Assembly (NCBI RefSeq): GCF_019924635.1
Contig: NZ_CP065037.1
Span: forward strand, 124,001-188,000
Direction of reading: 5' to 3'
Source: Leifsonia sp. ZF2019
GTDB taxonomy: Bacteria; Actinomycetota; Actinomycetes; Actinomycetales; Microbacteriaceae
DNA length: 64,000 nt
Both the position numbers and the translations under genes were made by a program. How positions within the stretch are numbered: the stretch's first letter is position 1; each line of letters opens with the position of its first letter. Below the pieces are notes generated by a model. It had not been told where the DNA came from. It ran no database searches and saw nothing but the letters and a program-made list of their open reading frames with translations. Positions 61,395-64,000 of the stretch are shown one piece after another.

Positions 61395-62579
61395 ATGACG
61401 CGTGAGGTGCGGGCTGTCGACGCGGCAGAGCCGGAGTCGGTGTACCGCGCGCTGCGGGAGGCGCTCGCTGGGGGCGGACCGGCGGTGGTGCCACGTGAGG
61501 CCTGGGCGGCGACAGACGAGGCCGGCCATGGTCGAGGCGAGCGCGTGGCACAGAATGTGGCGCTGGTGATCGAGACCTCCGGATCGACCGGGAGGCCGAA
61601 GCGGGTGGCGTTGTCCGCGGACGCATTGCTGGCGAGCGCGGCGGCGTCCGCGGGAGCGATGGGCGGGCAGGGACAGTGGGTGCTCGCCCTGCCGGCGCAT
61701 TACGTGGCGGGGGCGCAGGTGCTGGTGCGCTCGCTGGCGGCGCAGACCGAGCCGCTCTACTACGGTGTGGGGCATTTCGATGCGGAGCGTTTCGCGGCGC
61801 TCGCCGCGGAGGCGACGAACGACCTGCGCTACACCTCGCTCGTGCCTGTCCAGCTCGCGCGGCTGGTGGACGCCGCCGAGGGCGGGTCGCGCGCGGTGGA
61901 GGCGGCGCTGCGGCGGTTCGACGGGATCCTCGTCGGTGGGCAGGCGCTCACGCCGGCGTTGCGTGAGAGGGCGGAGCGTGTGGGCGCGCGCATCCTGAGC
62001 ACCTACGGGTCGAGCGAGACGGCGGGCGGATGCGTGTACGACGGCGTTCCGATCGGTACGACCACGGTTCGAGAGGTCGACGGGCTGCTCGAGATCGCAG
62101 GGCCGACCCTTGCGGAGGGCTACCTCGGGGACGCGGAACGCACGCACGCGGCGTTCCACGAGGCGGACGGCGTGCGGTGGTACCGCACGGGTGACCTCGG
62201 CGGCGTCGTCGACGGCCGGGTGACCGTGTTCGGCCGAGCGGACAACGTGATCATCTCGGGCGGAGAGAAGATCCTCCTCGACCGGGTCGAGCAACTGGTA
62301 CGTGCGGTCGCCGGCCTCGAGCACGCGGTCGTCGTCGCTGCCGAGGACGCGGAGTGGGGACAGGTGCCGGTGGTGGTGGCGGTGCTCGACGAAAGTGCCG
62401 TCGCGGAAGGCGAGGACCTCCTGCGGCGCGTCCGGGCCCGGGTCGCGGAGGGAGCGGGGCGAGCGGCGGCTCCCGCGCGGATCGCGGTCGTGGCGGAGCT
62501 TCCCGCTCTGAGCAGCGGCAAACCCGACCGTGTGGCCGCGGCCCGGATGGCCGCCGCGGCCGGCGACGAAGAGGCATAG
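61395..62579 (+). CDS. menE: o-succinylbenzoate-CoA ligase
   Basis: A 394-residue AMP-forming ligase. P-loop IETSGSTGRPKRVALS, LSTYGSSETAGGCVYDG, and WYRTGDLGGVVDGRVTVFGRADNVIISGGEKI with the catalytic C-terminal Lys in SSGKPDRVA. It is shorter than the usual 460-residue MenE by loss in the N-terminal domain, as in other actinobacteria. ATG is 10 bp after menB; its GAGG lies over the menB stop, so the two are coupled. Confidence 0.9.
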   Translation: MTREVRAVDAAEPESVYRALREALAGGGPAVVPREAWAATDEAGHGRGERVAQNVALVIETSGSTGRPKRVALSADALLASAAASAGAMGGQGQWVLALPAHYVAGAQVLVRSLAAQTEPLYYGVGHFDAERFAALAAEATNDLRYTSLVPVQLARLVDAAEGGSRAVEAALRRFDGILVGGQALTPALRERAERVGARILSTYGSSETAGGCVYDGVPIGTTTVREVDGLLEIAGPTLAEGYLGDAERTHAAFHEADGVRWYRTGDLGGVVDGRVTVFGRADNVIISGGEKILLDRVEQLVRAVAGLEHAVVVAAEDAEWGQVPVVVAVLDESAVAEGEDLLRRVRARVAEGAGRAAAPARIAVVAELPALSSGKPDRVAAARMAAAAGDEEA

Positions 62580-62602
62580 CCGATGTTGTTACGATTCGCT
62601 CT

Positions 62603-63592
62603 GTGATGAGTCAGAACAACCCACGCATGCAGAGGATGGCGCCGCCTCAGGCCCGCGGACCGCGCGGAGGCAAGAGCGGGCGGCCGGGTGCTGCGAAGGC
62701 GACGGCGGCGCGGCCGGCGACGGCGCGGGACTGGATCGCCGGAGCGCGACTGCGGACCCTTCCGCTGGCGATCGCGCCCGTCCTCATCGGTGTCGGCGCG
62801 GCTAAGGTGGCCGAGGGTCCGGGAATCTGGCACCCCGTGCGTGCGCTCCTCTGCCTTGCGGTCGCGGTACTGCTCCAGATCGGAGTGAACTACGCGAACG
62901 ACTACTCCGACGGCATCCGCGGCACGGATGAGTACCGGGTCGGCCCCGGCCGGCTGACCGGTTCCGGCAAGGCGGCGCCGAAGAAGGTCCTGACGGTCGC
63001 GCTCGTCTTCTTCGGGCTCGCCGCGGCGGCGGGCCTCGTGCTCGTCATCGTCACCCAGCACTGGTGGGTACTGCTCATCGGCGCCGCGGCGATCGCCGCC
63101 GCGTGGTTCTACACGGGAGGCAAGCGTCCGTACGGGTACTACGGCCTCGGCGAGGTCTTCGTCTTCGTCTTCTTCGGGCTGGTGGCCACCGCCGGAACGA
63201 CCTTCATGCTCGCCGGGACGGTGAACCAGGAGTCCTGGTACGGAGCGGTGGCCGCCGGGCTGATCGCGTGCGCGGTGCTCATGGTCAACAACATCCGTGA
63301 CATCGGACCGGACAAAGAGGCCGGCAAGCGCACACTGGCCGTGCTGATGGGGAACGTGGCGTCACGCATCATCTTCTGCGTGCTGCTGCTCGTCCCGTTC
63401 GCGATCGTGGCTCTTCTCGCCCTCTTCTACCCGATCGCCTGGTTCGGGATGTTCGCGCTCCTCGCCGCACTGCCGGCGTGCGCGATCACCCTGTTCGCGA
63501 AGACGTCGCGTGAACTGATCACGGCCCTCCAGCTGACGAGTCTCACCGGCCTGCTGATCGGGATCGTGCTCGGCGCCGCCTTCGCGTTCTGA
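62603..63592 (+). CDS. menA: 1,4-dihydroxy-2-naphthoate polyprenyltransferase
   Basis: A 329-residue UbiA-family membrane enzyme with eight or so helices. The Mg-prenyl-PP motif is NYANDYSDGIRG, with the second Asp-rich segment near NNIRDIGPDKEAGKRT. It attaches the isoprenoid tail to form demethylmenaquinone. The start is GTG 62603 (ATG is the next codon), with TACGAT -10 box 7 nt upstream, so it may be separately transcribed from menBE despite the 23-bp gap. Confidence 0.93.
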   Translation: MMSQNNPRMQRMAPPQARGPRGGKSGRPGAAKATAARPATARDWIAGARLRTLPLAIAPVLIGVGAAKVAEGPGIWHPVRALLCLAVAVLLQIGVNYANDYSDGIRGTDEYRVGPGRLTGSGKAAPKKVLTVALVFFGLAAAAGLVLVIVTQHWWVLLIGAAAIAAAWFYTGGKRPYGYYGLGEVFVFVFFGLVATAGTTFMLAGTVNQESWYGAVAAGLIACAVLMVNNIRDIGPDKEAGKRTLAVLMGNVASRIIFCVLLLVPFAIVALLALFYPIAWFGMFALLAALPACAITLFAKTSRELITALQLTSLTGLLIGIVLGAAFAF

Positions 63593-63602
63593 GCGGACGC
63601 GC

Positions 63603-63905
63603 TCAGTCGGACCTGGGCGTCGCCTCGGGCGCGGGCTGTGCGGAGGCGGAGTCGACGGCGGCGTCCTCGACCTCGTCGTCGACCGACGGGACAGGCTTCT
63701 CACGGTGCCGGACCTCGTAGAGCTCGGTCGAGACCGCGTTGCGGGGCTTGCTGAGGAAGATGTACGAGAGGCAGAGGCCGATGAGGGCGGCGGCGATCAC
63801 CGACGCCCACCAGACGATGCCCAGGAGGAGCAGGACGGCGAGCGGGATCGCGAACACCAGGAGCCGCAGGACGGTGTAGATCAACCAGGAGGGAATCCGC
63901 TTCAC
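63603..63905 (-). CDS. DUF4229 small membrane protein
   Basis: A 100-residue protein with two hydrophobic segments (VLRLLVFAIPLAVLLLLGIVWW and ASVIAAALIGLCLSYIFL), then a conserved SKPRNAVSTELYE and an acidic tail. This is the DUF4229 pattern common next to menA in actinobacteria. Start: GTG with TAAGCT 6 nt upstream; a GGGAGG run touches the GTG directly, too close for a ribosome-binding site. Function unknown. Confidence 0.82.
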   Translation of the reverse strand: MKRIPSWLIYTVLRLLVFAIPLAVLLLLGIVWWASVIAAALIGLCLSYIFLSKPRNAVSTELYEVRHREKPVPSVDDEVEDAAVDSASAQPAPEATPRSD

Positions 63906-63947
63906 CCTCCCAGCTTAGAGACGGACTCTGAGAGTTACGATTGACGC

Positions 63948-64000
63948 ATGGTTCGCCTCTGGATAGTCCTCGGCGTCGCAGCCGCGGTCTTCTACATCTA
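63948..64000 (+). CDS. partial membrane protein, cut by window end
   Basis: ATG with a TACGAT -10 box (63936-63941) 6 nt upstream opens a frame MVRLWIVLGVAAAVFYI that runs off the window. The N-terminal hydrophobic segment resembles PLD-nuclease N-terminal-domain proteins commonly found beside menA/DUF4229, but 17 residues cannot settle it. Confidence 0.55.
   Translation, partial: MVRLWIVLGVAAAVFYI

Overview
The window is high-G+C chromosomal DNA from an actinobacterium. The 16S/23S/5S genes, the coproporphyrin-type haem pathway, the menaquinone genes, System II cytochrome c assembly, homodimeric glycyl-tRNA synthetase, polyprenol-phosphate mannose synthase and DUF3618/DUF4229 proteins all point to Microbacteriaceae, most likely Leifsonia or a close relative. 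The genus is inferred from sequence recognition and was not computed. I see no prophage, insertion sequence, CRISPR array, tRNA gene or plasmid function. This is densely packed core chromosome with two genes cut by the window edges.

Layout. 1-5.2 kb: end of an ABC exporter permease with its MarR-like regulator, a small membrane protein, an M13 zinc peptidase and a beta-lactamase-fold serine hydrolase. 5.2-11.2 kb (minus): a nucleotide-sugar-epimerase-like protein, an MprF-like lysyl-phosphatidylglycerol synthase, glycyl-tRNA synthetase and a GNAT acetyltransferase. 11.2-22.5 kb: the whole haem pathway from glutamyl-tRNA to haem b. hemA diverges from hemE-cgoX-(three small membrane genes)-chdC-cpfC-hemC-hemD-hemB-hemL, most of them coupled by 4-nt overlaps. 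22.8-27.5 kb (minus): a xylose-type ABC importer (permease, single-domain ATPase, lipoprotein) with a ROK repressor. 27.5-38.4 kb: mixed metabolism and membrane genes, including an FAD monooxygenase flanked by two DUF1304 paralogues, a Na+/H+ antiporter, the tRNA hydroxylase TrhO and a dolichol-phosphate-mannose-type synthase. 38.4-43.3 kb: the methylcitrate cycle genes prpD-prpB-prpC facing a thiolase. 43.5-45.5 kb: radC, tail-to-tail with and overlapping an archaeal-type aspartyl-tRNA synthetase. 45.6-50.4 kb: phosphatase, thiol-disulfide lipoprotein, ccdA, resB and ccsB (cytochrome c assembly). 50.4-56.5 kb: one rRNA operon with two promoters, leader and terminator. 56.6-64 kb: a protein with an 11-copy RGG-like repeat, a HAD hydrolase, menC, menB-menE, menA, a DUF4229 protein and the start of another gene.

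How the genes fit together. Haem synthesis, haem delivery to cytochrome c (CcdA/ResB/CcsB plus a thioredoxin-like lipoprotein) and menaquinone synthesis (MenA, B, C, E) are all respiratory-chain functions and occupy about a third of the window. PrpDBC handles propionyl-CoA.

The most striking pattern is regulatory. About two dozen genes on both strands have a TANNNT-like -10 hexamer ending 6-8 nt before the start codon, with no Shine-Dalgarno sequence between. This is the arrangement of leaderless mRNAs, and it also fixes several start codons. Other points of interest are two genes whose stop codons lie inside short tandem repeats, the RGG-repeat/helical/acidic protein next to the rRNA operon, a cluster of DnaA-box-like sequences upstream of radC, and the radC/aspS 3' overlap.
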